Part shown: positions 8,369 to 16,996 of the stretch, piece after piece
How the letters are laid out: every line of letters begins with the position of its first letter
How positions within the stretch are numbered: the first letter of the stretch is position 1
Source of the DNA: JBJHBP01 sp050485645
GTDB lineage: Bacteria; Pseudomonadota; Gammaproteobacteria; Steroidobacterales; Rariloculaceae
Direction of reading: 5' to 3'
DNA: 23,624 nt
Assembly: GCA_050485645.1 (NCBI GenBank)
Contig: JBJHBT010000046.1
Coordinates: 1-23,624, forward strand
Made by a program: the position numbers and the translations under genes
Notes under the pieces: model-generated
What the model saw: the letters and a program-made list of their open reading frames with translations, nothing else
The model's database searches: none
Told to the model about the DNA's origin: nothing

Positions 8369-8611
8369 ATGTCTGAGTACCGCTTCACTGACTACTTCGA
8401 GAAGGAGGTGCTACGCAAGCGCCCCTACATCAAGCGCGAATGGTGTATCCATGTGATTGAGAATGCAGTCCGCCGGGAACTGCAGGACGGAAACCGCTGC
8501 CGGTTCTGGGCCCCAGTGCCGAATCTTGAGAACCGATACTTGAGGGAGATGACACTCAGCGATAGAGTGACAATCCATAACGCCTTCCCGGATCGGGGAT
8601 TCAAGCCATGA
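8369..8611 (+). CDS. Small basic protein, partner of DUF2283 (putative toxin)
   Basis: This 80-aa product begins MSEYRFTDYFEKEVLRKRPYI and includes EWCIHVIENAVRRELQDGNRCRFWAPV and a terminal TIHNAFPDRGFKP. Its fold looks like a small RelE/BrnT- or DUF4258-like alpha/beta protein, a family often found as a toxin next to DUF2283 proteins; I place this on pattern resemblance only. The stop overlaps the ATG of the DUF2283 gene (ATGA), indicating coupling. A GGAAGAG lies 11 nt upstream of the ATG. Confidence 0.75.
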   Translation: MSEYRFTDYFEKEVLRKRPYIKREWCIHVIENAVRRELQDGNRCRFWAPVPNLENRYLREMTLSDRVTIHNAFPDRGFKP

Positions 8612-8826
8612 AGCTCAACTATCATCCAGACATGGACTCGCTTTATATCGATCTCGCTGATCGCCCGAGCGTGGTAAGCCGTGAGATCTCGAAAGGTGTT
8701 GTGCTGGACTACGACTTAGACGGGCGGCTCGTTGGGATAGATATCGATAACGCGAGCAACCAGATCGAACTCAAGCGGCTCGTTCTCAGCAAGCTGCCGG
8801 CGAAGGTCGAAACCGCAGCTGCCTGA
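8608..8826 (+). CDS. DUF2283 family protein (putative antitoxin)
   Basis: The 72-aa product carries the DUF2283 signature: YHPDMDSLYIDLADRP near the start, then VVSREISKGVVLDYDLDGRLVGIDIDNAS. DUF2283 proteins are short and commonly paired with a small partner gene, suggesting toxin-antitoxin modules. Here the gene follows its partner with a 4-nt overlap. The molecular function has not been shown from sequence. Confidence 0.88.
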   Translation: MKLNYHPDMDSLYIDLADRPSVVSREISKGVVLDYDLDGRLVGIDIDNASNQIELKRLVLSKLPAKVETAAA

Positions 8827-8839
8827 CTCACTGTTGGAC

Positions 8840-9517
8840 ATGAACACCCCAACCATTGTAATCACCGGCGCGAATCGCGGCATAGGCCTGGCCTTCACGC
8901 AGCACTATCGCGAACGCGGCGCACAGGTCACTGCCCTGTGCCGGCAGGCCACTATGGAACTCGAAGCCACCGGCGCGCAGGTGCTCGAGGGCGTGGATGT
9001 CACCTCCCACGATTCTCTCAAGGCCGCGGCCGAGAAAGTCTGCGCGCCGGTGGATGTGCTCATCGCCAACGCCGGTCTGCTCACCGACGAGCCGTTCGAT
9101 TCACTGGGCGAGCCGGCCACCGCCGATCGCATCCGTCGCCAGTTCGAGGTCAACGCGCTCGGCGCCCTGCTCACCGTGCACGCGTTCAGCAACCGGCTCG
9201 AGCGCGGTGCGAAGGTCGCGATCATGACCAGCCGCATGGGCTCCATCGCCGACAACACCTCGGGCGGTCGCTACGGCTACCGCATGTCCAAGGCCGCGCT
9301 CAATGCCGCGGCGCAGTCCCTCGCCGTGGACTTCAAGCCCCGCGGCGTGGCCGTCGCAATCCTGCATCCGGGCTACGTGCGCACCGAAATGACCTCACGC
9401 CACGGCGATGTCGAACCGGAGCGGGCCGCGGCGAATCTGATCGAACGGATCGACGCGCTGGATCTGGCCAGCACCGGCACGTTCTGGCACGCCAACGGGA
9501 CGGTGTTGCCCTGGTAG
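8840..9517 (+). CDS. Short-chain dehydrogenase/reductase (SDR)
   Basis: With ATG at 8840 the product is 225 aa; an in-frame TTG two codons earlier is less likely. It has a Rossmann TGANRGIG nucleotide-binding motif (residues 9-16), NAG (77-79), N106, S131 and YRMSK (Y147, K151), the complete classical SDR catalytic set, followed by HPGYVRTEM. It probably uses NAD(P)(H) to oxidise or reduce an unknown carbonyl/alcohol. Its length and C-terminus resemble csgA-like or carbonyl-reductase SDRs. It has no obvious link to the defence genes on either side. Confidence 0.9.
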   Translation: MNTPTIVITGANRGIGLAFTQHYRERGAQVTALCRQATMELEATGAQVLEGVDVTSHDSLKAAAEKVCAPVDVLIANAGLLTDEPFDSLGEPATADRIRRQFEVNALGALLTVHAFSNRLERGAKVAIMTSRMGSIADNTSGGRYGYRMSKAALNAAAQSLAVDFKPRGVAVAILHPGYVRTEMTSRHGDVEPERAAANLIERIDALDLASTGTFWHANGTVLPW

Positions 9518-9587
9518 TGCTGACGGACCGCCATCCAGGGCGACTCTGGCATAGGGCACGCTCCGGGCTTCCATCCCGAGCGACAAT

Positions 9588-9611
9588 GGCATATGCTTAG
9601 GCATATGCTAA
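9588..9611 (+). promoter_or_regulatory. Tandem palindromic operator upstream of vapB
   Basis: Two consecutive 12-bp units, GGCATATGCTTA and GGCATATGCTAA, each centred on the palindrome GCATATGC, sit 16 nt before the vapB ATG and just ahead of its AAGGAG. Paired palindromes of this kind are typical VapBC autoregulatory operators. The embedded TATGCT sequences could also form the -10 box, so binding would block the promoter. Confidence 0.75.
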
Positions 9612-9627
9612 ACAAGGAGCCCGGACC

Positions 9628-9870
9628 ATGGCCGAGCAGGAGCGACATGTCAGGCTGTTCAGGAACGGTCGCAACCAGGCCCTGCGGATTCCGCGTGAAT
9701 TCGAACTCGAGGGCGATGAAGCCGTCCTTCGCAAGGAGGGAGATCGATTGATCGTGGAGCCGGTGCGAACGGGACGGCTGCTGACCCTGTTGCGGACGCT
9801 GGAGCCGCTGGACGAGCCCTTTCCGGATATCGATGAGGATCTGCCTGCGCTGGACGAACCGGCCCTATAG
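9628..9870 (+). CDS. vapB: VapB-type antitoxin (AbrB/SpoVT fold)
   Basis: This 80-aa protein begins with a swapped-hairpin AbrB-like DNA-binding domain (VRLFRNGRNQALRIPREFEL, then LRKEGDRLIVEP), followed by an acidic C-terminal tail (DEPFPDIDEDLPALDEP) of the kind that wraps around a PIN toxin. It sits directly upstream of the PIN-domain gene, separated by 15 bp. AAGGAG lies eight bases before the ATG. It should bind the upstream palindromes and neutralise VapC. Confidence 0.93.
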   Translation: MAEQERHVRLFRNGRNQALRIPREFELEGDEAVLRKEGDRLIVEPVRTGRLLTLLRTLEPLDEPFPDIDEDLPALDEPAL

Positions 9871-9885
9871 TCCGGACCGATACCC

Positions 9886-10293
9886 GTGGCGCTGCGTTAC
9901 CTGCTGGACACGAACATCCTCTCGGACCTGATCCGCCACCCGCGGGGCGTGGTCGCGCAGCGCGTTGCATCGGTCGGCGAGCGTTGCCTGTGCACAAGCA
10001 TCATTGTCGCAGGTGAGCTTCGCTACGGCGGCGTGAAGTCAGGGTCCGCGCGACTGGTCGAAAGGATCGAACTCATACTCTCCGCCATGGTAGTGCTCCC
10101 GTTGGAACCGCCGGCAGACCGACTCTATGCGCAGATCAGGCACGAGCTGGCGGGGCAGGGGTTGCCCGTCGGGCCAAACGATCTGCTCATCGCCGCACAC
10201 GCAAAATCACTGAGCCTGACCGTGGTCACTGCAAATCGTCGCGAGTTTACGCGCGTGCCGGGATTGCAGGTTGAAAACTGGTTGCCGGCTTGA
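9886..10293 (+). CDS. vapC: VapC-type PIN-domain ribonuclease toxin
   Basis: The 135-aa product is a PIN domain with the acidic residues in their expected places: D8 in YLLDTNILSDL, E44 in VAGELRYG and D98 in GPNDLLIAAHA, followed by TVVTANRREF. VapC proteins are Mg-dependent endoribonucleases. The start is a GTG at 9886; no alternative lies upstream in the short gap after vapB. Only three bases separate its TGA from the ATG of jetA, so toxin-antitoxin pair and Wadjet genes appear to form one transcription unit. Confidence 0.93.
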   Translation: MALRYLLDTNILSDLIRHPRGVVAQRVASVGERCLCTSIIVAGELRYGGVKSGSARLVERIELILSAMVVLPLEPPADRLYAQIRHELAGQGLPVGPNDLLIAAHAKSLSLTVVTANRREFTRVPGLQVENWLPA

Positions 10294-10296
10294 AAC

Positions 10297-11757
10297 ATGG
10301 ACTACGATTTCCTCACCAGCCTGCGCCGCAACCATCCCGCCTGGCGGCTGCTCGCCGCCGACAGCGCACCGTTCGCCATCGGTTTCCTGTGGCGTACGTT
10401 CGTCGAACCCAATGCGCGCACGATGGCCGAGCAGGCGCTGTCGCTGCAGCTGGATGACTACCTGCACCACCTGCGCGAACGGCTCGGCGAGAATGCCTTC
10501 CCGCGCCGTGCCCGCGACTATCTGGCCGACTGGTCGGACGAATCCCGTGCCTGGCTGCGCCGCTATTACCCGCCCGACTCCGACGAACCGCACTACGATC
10601 TGACGCCAGCGGCCGAGCGGGCCATACGCTGGCTGGCGAGCCTTGAGCAGCGCAGGTTCGTCGGCGCCGAGTCCCGCCTCAAGCTGGTATTCGAGCTGCT
10701 GCGCCAGATCGCCGAGGGTAGTGAAACGGATCCCGAACGCCGCATCGACGAGCTCGAACGCCGGCGCGCGCAGCTGGACGCCGAAATCGAACAGGTTCGC
10801 GCCGGTCGTCTGTCGCTGATGGAACCGGCTCGGTTGCGCGAATGGTTCCTCCAGGCTGCCGACACGGCACACGCGCTGCTTGCCGACTTCCGGCAGGTGG
10901 AGGAGAACTTCCGCAACCTGGACCGGCAGGTGCGTGAGCGCGTGACGATCAGTGAGGGCCGCAAGGGCGACGTGCTGGACGAAGTGTTCGGCGAACGCGA
11001 CGCCATTGCCGATTCCGATCAGGGCCGCAGCTTCCGCGCGTTCTGGGATTTTCTGATGTCGCCGGCGCGCCAGGAGGAACTCACGCGGCTGCTGGAGCAG
11101 GTGATGGCACTGGAGCCTGTGACCGAACTGGCGCCCGACCCGCGCCTTAAGCGCATCCACTATGACTGGCTGGCGGCCGGCGAAACCACGCAGCGCACGG
11201 TCGCGCGGCTGTCCGAGCAGCTGCGACGTTATCTGGATGACCAGGCCTGGCTTGAGAACCGCCGCATCATGACGGTGCTGCGCGACGTGGAGCAGCACGC
11301 GCTGGCGGTACGTGATCAGCCGCCGCGCGGTGCCTTCATGAGCGTGGATGCGTTGTCGCCGTCCATCGATCTGCCGCTGGAGCGTCCGCTATACTCGCCG
11401 CCGTTCAAGCCGGTGATCACCGATCGCCCGCTGGAACACGGTGAAACCGATATCGATGCCGGTGCGCTGTTCGATCAGTTCCATGTGGACCCGGACCGTC
11501 TGCGCGCGCGACTGCGCAGGGCCCTGCAGGGGCGACGCCAGATTTCCCTGGCCGAGCTGTTGGCCGATGAGCCGCTGCAACAGGGCCTGGCCGAACTTGT
11601 GGCCTGGCTGGCGCTGGCCACCGGCGACGGGCGGGGCGTGATCGACGAGCAGCGCCGCCACACCGTAAGCTGGGAGGAGGGCGACGGCACGGTCCGGACA
11701 GCGACGCTGCCGGCCGTGATCTTCGTCGCCCACGCCGCCCGCAGTGTACACGCCTGA
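10297..11757 (+). CDS. jetA: Wadjet protein JetA (DUF3375, kleisin-like subunit)
   Basis: The 486-aa product matches DUF3375: an N-terminal winged-helix-like region (residues 1-130, WRLLAADSAPFAIGFLWRTF), a charged coiled-coil segment (about 145-175, RRIDELERRRAQLDAEIEQV), a central SEGRKGDVLDEVFGERD stretch, and a C-terminal winged helix (about 400-486). JetA is the kleisin that links the SMC heads in the Wadjet condensin-like complex, which restricts circular plasmids. The ATG at 10297 has no good ribosome-binding site and lies 3 nt after vapC, implying translation coupled to vapC. It is followed after 18 bp by jetB. Confidence 0.95.
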   Translation: MDYDFLTSLRRNHPAWRLLAADSAPFAIGFLWRTFVEPNARTMAEQALSLQLDDYLHHLRERLGENAFPRRARDYLADWSDESRAWLRRYYPPDSDEPHYDLTPAAERAIRWLASLEQRRFVGAESRLKLVFELLRQIAEGSETDPERRIDELERRRAQLDAEIEQVRAGRLSLMEPARLREWFLQAADTAHALLADFRQVEENFRNLDRQVRERVTISEGRKGDVLDEVFGERDAIADSDQGRSFRAFWDFLMSPARQEELTRLLEQVMALEPVTELAPDPRLKRIHYDWLAAGETTQRTVARLSEQLRRYLDDQAWLENRRIMTVLRDVEQHALAVRDQPPRGAFMSVDALSPSIDLPLERPLYSPPFKPVITDRPLEHGETDIDAGALFDQFHVDPDRLRARLRRALQGRRQISLAELLADEPLQQGLAELVAWLALATGDGRGVIDEQRRHTVSWEEGDGTVRTATLPAVIFVAHAARSVHA

Positions 11758-11775
11758 GAACCGGCCATCCGCCTC

Positions 11776-12375
11776 ATGCAGCAGACCGAATCCGCACCGC
11801 CCATTTCGCCGGTTTTGATCGCGCTCTTCAAAGGCGTGGTTTATCACGATGAGCATGCCGCACTGTGGAACACGCTGCTGCAGTTGCAGGCGCGCGTGCG
11901 CGACCACGCTGCCGTGTTCGGCCTGGAACTGGTGCTTGACGAATCCGAAGGCTATGCCTGGCTGCGTCAGCGTCCGACGGAGGAGGGCGATCCGGAGCTG
12001 CCGCGGCTGGTGCAGCGGCGCCAGCTCGCGTTCGGTGTGAGCCTGTTGCTGGCGCTGCTGCGCAAAAAAATGGTGGAGCATGATGCCGGCGGCGCCGAGG
12101 CCCGGCTGATCCTGTCGCGCGAACAGATCGTCGACATGCTGCGATTGTTTGCGGCGGATGCGAGCAACGAAGCCAGGCTCGTGGATCGCCTGGATGCCGA
12201 TATCAACAAGGTCATCGAGCTCGGCTTTGTGCGCCGCCTGCGTGGTCAGAATGACCAGTACGAAGTGCGCCGTATCCTGAAGGCTTTCATCGACGCGGAC
12301 TGGCTCGCGCAGCTGGAACAGCGGCTGGCCGGTTATCGCGAGCAGCTTGCCGGGGCGGCTCCAGATCCGGCATGA
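11776..12375 (+). CDS. jetB: Wadjet protein JetB (DUF4194, KITE-like subunit)
   Basis: The 199-aa product has the DUF4194 pattern: an N-terminal KGVVYHDEHAALWNTLLQL, a core with LVLDESEGYAWLRQR, and a tandem winged-helix part ending RGQNDQYEVRRILKAFIDAD. It corresponds to MksE-type KITE subunits and bridges JetA to the SMC arms. The gene begins 18 bp after jetA and its TGA overlaps the jetC ATG (ATGA). A run of seven A at 12064-12070, within the codons for R-K-K-M, is unusual in this GC-rich context. Confidence 0.94.
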   Translation: MQQTESAPPISPVLIALFKGVVYHDEHAALWNTLLQLQARVRDHAAVFGLELVLDESEGYAWLRQRPTEEGDPELPRLVQRRQLAFGVSLLLALLRKKMVEHDAGGAEARLILSREQIVDMLRLFAADASNEARLVDRLDADINKVIELGFVRRLRGQNDQYEVRRILKAFIDADWLAQLEQRLAGYREQLAGAAPDPA

Positions 12376-15300
12376 ACGACGTTGCCGACACGCCCATGCT
12401 CGATTTCGCCGCGAACGATGCGCGTGCCGGCTTTCGCCTGCACCGTTTCGAGGTCTACAACTGGGGCACGTTCGACGGCCGCGTCTGGGTCCATGAACCG
12501 CACGGCGACAACAGTCTGCTCACCGGCGACATTGGTTCTGGCAAGTCCACCCTGGTCGATGCCCTGACCACGCTGCTCGTGCCGGCCCAGCGCATCGTCT
12601 ACAACAAGGCCGCCGGTGCCGAAGTGCGCGAGCGTTCGCTGCGATCCTACGTGCTCGGTTACTACAAGTCCGAGCGCGGCGAAAGCGGGCTATCGTCGCG
12701 GGCGATCGCACTGCGCGACAACAACAGCTACTCGGTGGTGCTCGCGCATTTTCACAACGAAGGCTACGACAGTGACGTCACGCTCGCGCAGGTGTTCTGG
12801 ATGCGCGACACGCAGGGCCAGCCGGCCCGCTTCTATGTCGTCGCTCGCGAGTCGCTGACCATACAGAACGACTTTGCGGATTTCGGCAGTGACATCGCCG
12901 CGTTGCGCAAGCGCCTGCGCGCGCGTGAGGGCGTGGAGGTGCACGACACATTCCCGCCATACGGCGCCTCGTTCCGGCGCCTGTTCGGCATCGACAACGA
13001 GCAGGCGCTGGAGCTGTTCAATCAGACGGTGTCGATGAAGTCGGTGGGCAATCTCACCGAGTTCGTGCGCAGCCACATGCTGGAGCCGTTCCCGGTCGAG
13101 GCGCGCATTGCCGCGCTGATCACGCACTTCGACGACCTGGATCGTGCCCACGCAGCGGTAGTCAAGGCCCGCGAGCAGATCGCGGCGCTGCAGCCGCTGG
13201 TCGATGACGCCGACCGCTTCGGCGAAATCGCGGCCGAACTCGATACGCTTCGCAACTGCCGCGAGGCACTCAAGCCGTGGTTCGCGTCGCTGAAGACCGA
13301 GCTGCTGGCCGAGCGCATCGTGCGCCTGACGCGAAAGCTCGAAACGCTGGATGGGAAGATCCGTCGCCTCGACGACTCACAGCGCACGCTGAACACGCGG
13401 CGCGACGACATCAGGCAGGCGATCCGCGAACACGGCGGTGATCGTCTGGAACGGCTCCGCTACGATATCGACGCGCTGACGCGTGACCGCGACAACCGAC
13501 GGCACAAGGACGAGGCGTATGCGGCGCTGGCCAGGTCACTGGCGCTGCCGGATGCTCGTGACGAAGCCGTCTTCCATGACAACCGTGCAGCGGCCACGCA
13601 GGCGCTGGCCGAGCTCAGGTCCGAGGAAGCGGATCTGGACAACTCGCGCACCGCTTTGCTGGTCGAGTCGCAGGCCGACGAGACGCGGCACGCGGAGCTG
13701 CAGCAGGAGCTGGCGTCGCTGCGTCAGCGTCGCTCCAATATCCCCGGTCGGATGCTCGAGCTGCGTGAACGTTTGTGCGAGGCGCTGGGCGTTTCCGCCA
13801 AATCGCTGCCGTTCGCCGGCGAGCTGCTGCAGGTGCGCGACGACGAACGCGACTGGGAAGGGGCGATCGAGCGGCTGCTGCACAACTTCGGCCTGTCATT
13901 GCTGGTGCCGGATGCGCACTATCGGGCCGTGGCCGATTGGGTGGACCGCACCCGGTTGCGCGGTCGCCTGGTCTACTTCCGTGTGGTTGAGCGGCGTGAT
14001 GTGGCGCCAGAGGCCGGACCGGATTCGCTGGTGCGCAAGGTCGCGATTCGCGCCGACTCGGCCTTCTACGGTTGGCTGGAATCCGAGCTTGCCCGCCGCT
14101 TCGACTTCGCCTGCTGCGCCGATCTCGACCAGTTCCGTCGCGAACGCAAAGCCGTGACGCGGGCCGGACAGGTCAAGACCAGTGGTGAACGGCACGAAAA
14201 GGACGACCGGCACGCCATCGACGATCGCACACGCTACGTGCTCGGCTGGAGCAACGAGGCGAAGATCGCGGCGCTGGCGGAGCAGGCGGGCGCCGTTCAG
14301 GGCCGCCTGACGGCCACTCGTGGCAGGCTCGGTGACATGGATCGTCAGCGCGGCGCGCTGCGTGAGCGCGCCGATGGACTGAATCGTCTGACGTTCTACA
14401 GCGATTTCAGGGAACTGGACTGGCGTCCGCTGACACTGGAAATCCAGACGCTGGAAGAGGAGCGGCGCGCGCTTGCCGCGGCTTCCGATGTGCTGCGCAC
14501 ACTTCAGGAACGTCTGCAGGCCACTGAACAGGAATCCGCGCAGGTCGAGCAGCAGTTGAAAGCCCTTGGAAGAGAACACGCGGTTGACGTTGAGCGCCGC
14601 GAAGTCGCCGAGCGGGAGGTCGCCGATCTGCAGATCCTGCTCGATGCCACGCCTGCGGAGGCCAAAGTCGAGCTGTTCCCGCGCCTTGAAGCCCTGCGCG
14701 GGGAGGCGCTGGGCGAACACCGGCTGACCTTGGAATCCTGCGACAACCGCCGCGGCGACATGCGCGAGTGGCTGCAGGCCCGCATCGACAACGAACAGCG
14801 ACGCCTCGAACGTCTGCGCGAACGCATCGTCGTGGCGATGAATCGTTACCGGAACCAGTGGCCTGCGGAAACCGGTGAGGTGGACGCCAGCATCGACGCC
14901 ATCGACGAGTACCGCGCCATGCTGGAGCAGCTGCGCGCCGACGATCTGCCGCGTTTCGAGTCGCGCTTCAAGGAGCTGCTGAACGAACAGACCATACGCG
15001 AGGTTGCGAATTTCCAGGCCCAGCTGCATCGCGAGCGTGAAGTGATCCGCGAGCGCATCGCAACCATCAACCGTTCGCTGCGCGACATCGACTACAACCC
15101 CGGGCGCTATATCAACCTGCAGGCGGAGCTTGCGGCGGACGTGGATGTGCGCGAGTTCCGCGATCAGTTGCGCACCTGCACCGAAGGGGCGATCACGGGC
15201 TCGGACGACGAGCAGTACTCGGAAGCGAAATTCCTGCAGGTGAGGCAGATCATCGACCGCTTTCGCGGCCGCGAAGGGCAGACCGAACTCGATCAGCGCT

Positions 15301-15761
15301 GGACACGCAAGGTCACGGATGTGCGCAACTGGTTTGCCTTCTCGGCATCGGAGCGCTGGCGCGAGGATGACACCGAGCACGAGCACTACACCGATTCCGG
15401 CGGCAAGTCGGGCGGCCAGAAAGAAAAGCTCGCCTACACGGTGCTCGCGGCCAGTCTGGCCTATCAGTTCGGCCTGGAGTGGGGTGAGCAGCGTTCGCGC
15501 TCGTTCCGCTTCGTGGTCATCGACGAGGCCTTCGGACGCGGTTCGGATGAGTCCTCGCGCTATGGACTGGAGCTGTTCCGGAGACTGAACCTGCAACTGC
15601 TGATCGTGACGCCGCTGCAGAAGATTCATGTCATCGAGCCGTTCGTCGCGAACGTCGGTTTCGTGCACAACGAGGACGGCAGGCAGTCCATGCTGCGCGG
15701 CCTCAGTATCGAGGAGTATCGGGCCGAACGCCGGGCGCGGGGGCTGATCCAGGTGTCATGA
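12372..15761 (+). CDS. jetC: Wadjet protein JetC (SMC-like ATPase)
   Basis: The 1129-aa protein has an N-terminal P-loop (GDIGSGKST, residues 52-60), long heptad-rich arms (about 280-470 and 600-930) flanking a hinge-like domain near 470-590 (LPFAGELLQVRDDERDWEGA), and C-terminal ABC signature SGGKSGGQKEK (from 1009) and Walker B FVVIDEAFGRGSDES (D1051, E1052). All catalytic elements are intact. It is the motor of the Wadjet complex, extruding DNA loops using ATP. It overlaps jetB and jetD by four bases on each side. Confidence 0.96.
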   Translation: MNDVADTPMLDFAANDARAGFRLHRFEVYNWGTFDGRVWVHEPHGDNSLLTGDIGSGKSTLVDALTTLLVPAQRIVYNKAAGAEVRERSLRSYVLGYYKSERGESGLSSRAIALRDNNSYSVVLAHFHNEGYDSDVTLAQVFWMRDTQGQPARFYVVARESLTIQNDFADFGSDIAALRKRLRAREGVEVHDTFPPYGASFRRLFGIDNEQALELFNQTVSMKSVGNLTEFVRSHMLEPFPVEARIAALITHFDDLDRAHAAVVKAREQIAALQPLVDDADRFGEIAAELDTLRNCREALKPWFASLKTELLAERIVRLTRKLETLDGKIRRLDDSQRTLNTRRDDIRQAIREHGGDRLERLRYDIDALTRDRDNRRHKDEAYAALARSLALPDARDEAVFHDNRAAATQALAELRSEEADLDNSRTALLVESQADETRHAELQQELASLRQRRSNIPGRMLELRERLCEALGVSAKSLPFAGELLQVRDDERDWEGAIERLLHNFGLSLLVPDAHYRAVADWVDRTRLRGRLVYFRVVERRDVAPEAGPDSLVRKVAIRADSAFYGWLESELARRFDFACCADLDQFRRERKAVTRAGQVKTSGERHEKDDRHAIDDRTRYVLGWSNEAKIAALAEQAGAVQGRLTATRGRLGDMDRQRGALRERADGLNRLTFYSDFRELDWRPLTLEIQTLEEERRALAAASDVLRTLQERLQATEQESAQVEQQLKALGREHAVDVERREVAEREVADLQILLDATPAEAKVELFPRLEALRGEALGEHRLTLESCDNRRGDMREWLQARIDNEQRRLERLRERIVVAMNRYRNQWPAETGEVDASIDAIDEYRAMLEQLRADDLPRFESRFKELLNEQTIREVANFQAQLHREREVIRERIATINRSLRDIDYNPGRYINLQAELAADVDVREFRDQLRTCTEGAITGSDDEQYSEAKFLQVRQIIDRFRGREGQTELDQRWTRKVTDVRNWFAFSASERWREDDTEHEHYTDSGGKSGGQKEKLAYTVLAASLAYQFGLEWGEQRSRSFRFVVIDEAFGRGSDESSRYGLELFRRLNLQLLIVTPLQKIHVIEPFVANVGFVHNEDGRQSMLRGLSIEEYRAERRARGLIQVS

Positions 15762-16996
15762 GCTGGACCACGGCGGAGGATATCGTCGAAGCCGTGATGC
15801 GACGCTGGCAGCGCGGCGAGCTGCTCGCAGCACGGCTCACCGGCGAGCCGATCTTTCCGCTGACGGTGCGGCTGCGAAGGCCGCGCGCTGGCGATATCAG
15901 CGAACGGTTCGGCGAGGTGCAGGACTGGGTGCGCTCGTTGACCCAGGCCAGCCGGGAGGTGCGTGGCTTCGGTTTCGAGCTGCGTGTCGAAACGATCGCC
16001 AACCGTGTGCAGGGCCGCAACACGATTCCGGTCGCAGCGGTGATCTCGTCCGAAGCCGACGCCCTGCGGCTGATCCGGCAGCAGGGGGCAGCCGAGCGCT
16101 GGCAGGCACTGGTGGATGCAACGTTGCAGGCGCAGCCGGCGCTTCGCGGCTGGCTGGCGCGCCGCGCCCTGGTGGTGCTCGAGCATGCCGCTGAATGGCC
16201 GCGTGTACTCAGCGTGCTGGCGTGGTTCGCGGCGCACCCGCGTCCCGGCCTGTACCTGCGTCAGCTGGACATCGAAGGCGTGGATACGAAGTTCATCGAA
16301 CAGCGCCGCGGGCTGCTTGCGGAGCTGCTCGATATCGTGTTGCCGGAACACGCGGTGGACCGCTCGGCCACGGGCGCACGCGCGTTCAATCGCCGCTACG
16401 GTCTGCGCAGTGAGCCGCCGCTGGTGCGCTTCCGCTTGCTCGACCCGGCGCTTTTTCTGAATGGGATGTCCGATCTGTCGCTGCCACCGGATCAGTTCGG
16501 CGCATTGGATCTGCCGGTGCGCCGCGTGTTCATCACCGAGAACCGCACCAACGGACTGGCATTCCCCGACGTGCCCGGCAGCATGGTCGTGTTCGGGCTC
16601 GGCTATGGCCTGGATCGCCTGAGTGAAACCGGCTGGCTCGCCGGCACCGAGCTGCACTACTGGGGTGACATTGACACCCACGGCTTTGGCATTCTGAACC
16701 GGCTGCGCGCCCGGTTGCCGCATGCGCAATCCCTGCTGATGGACCGTGACACACTGACGTCGCATCGCGCGCTGTGGGTGCAGGAGCCGGTGGACAAGCG
16801 GTTTGCCGGTGCAGCGCAGCGATTGACGGCGGCCGAACACGACCTGTTCGACGACCTGCGCCGCGACCGCCTGGGGGAGCGGGTAAGGCTCGAGCAGGAG
16901 CGTGTGGGGTTCGGCTGGTTGACGTGCGCGCTCGCGGGGCTGGCCGGAGCGCCCGTGAACTCAACGCAGGTACTTCAGCTGCCGTCCCGCGATTAG
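15758..16996 (+). CDS. jetD: Wadjet protein JetD (DUF3322/DUF2220, Toprim-like nuclease)
   Basis: The 412-aa product has an N-terminal DUF3322-like region (residues 1-190) and a C-terminal DUF2220 Toprim-type domain. The Toprim metal site is complete: E261 in ITENRTNG and D304/D306 in YWGDIDTHGF, with a conserved RLEQERV near 378-384. JetD is the nuclease that cleaves plasmid DNA captured by the loop-extruding JetABC complex. The ATG overlaps the jetC stop (ATGA). The last 36 bases overlap tail to tail with the convergent phospholipase D-like gene. Confidence 0.95.
   Translation: MSWTTAEDIVEAVMRRWQRGELLAARLTGEPIFPLTVRLRRPRAGDISERFGEVQDWVRSLTQASREVRGFGFELRVETIANRVQGRNTIPVAAVISSEADALRLIRQQGAAERWQALVDATLQAQPALRGWLARRALVVLEHAAEWPRVLSVLAWFAAHPRPGLYLRQLDIEGVDTKFIEQRRGLLAELLDIVLPEHAVDRSATGARAFNRRYGLRSEPPLVRFRLLDPALFLNGMSDLSLPPDQFGALDLPVRRVFITENRTNGLAFPDVPGSMVVFGLGYGLDRLSETGWLAGTELHYWGDIDTHGFGILNRLRARLPHAQSLLMDRDTLTSHRALWVQEPVDKRFAGAAQRLTAAEHDLFDDLRRDRLGERVRLEQERVGFGWLTCALAGLAGAPVNSTQVLQLPSRD

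Noticed and set aside
13896..15668. 590-codon minus-strand open frame
   Set aside because: It is antisense to jetC, whose motifs are complete; the frame is a GC-bias artefact with no recognisable domain.
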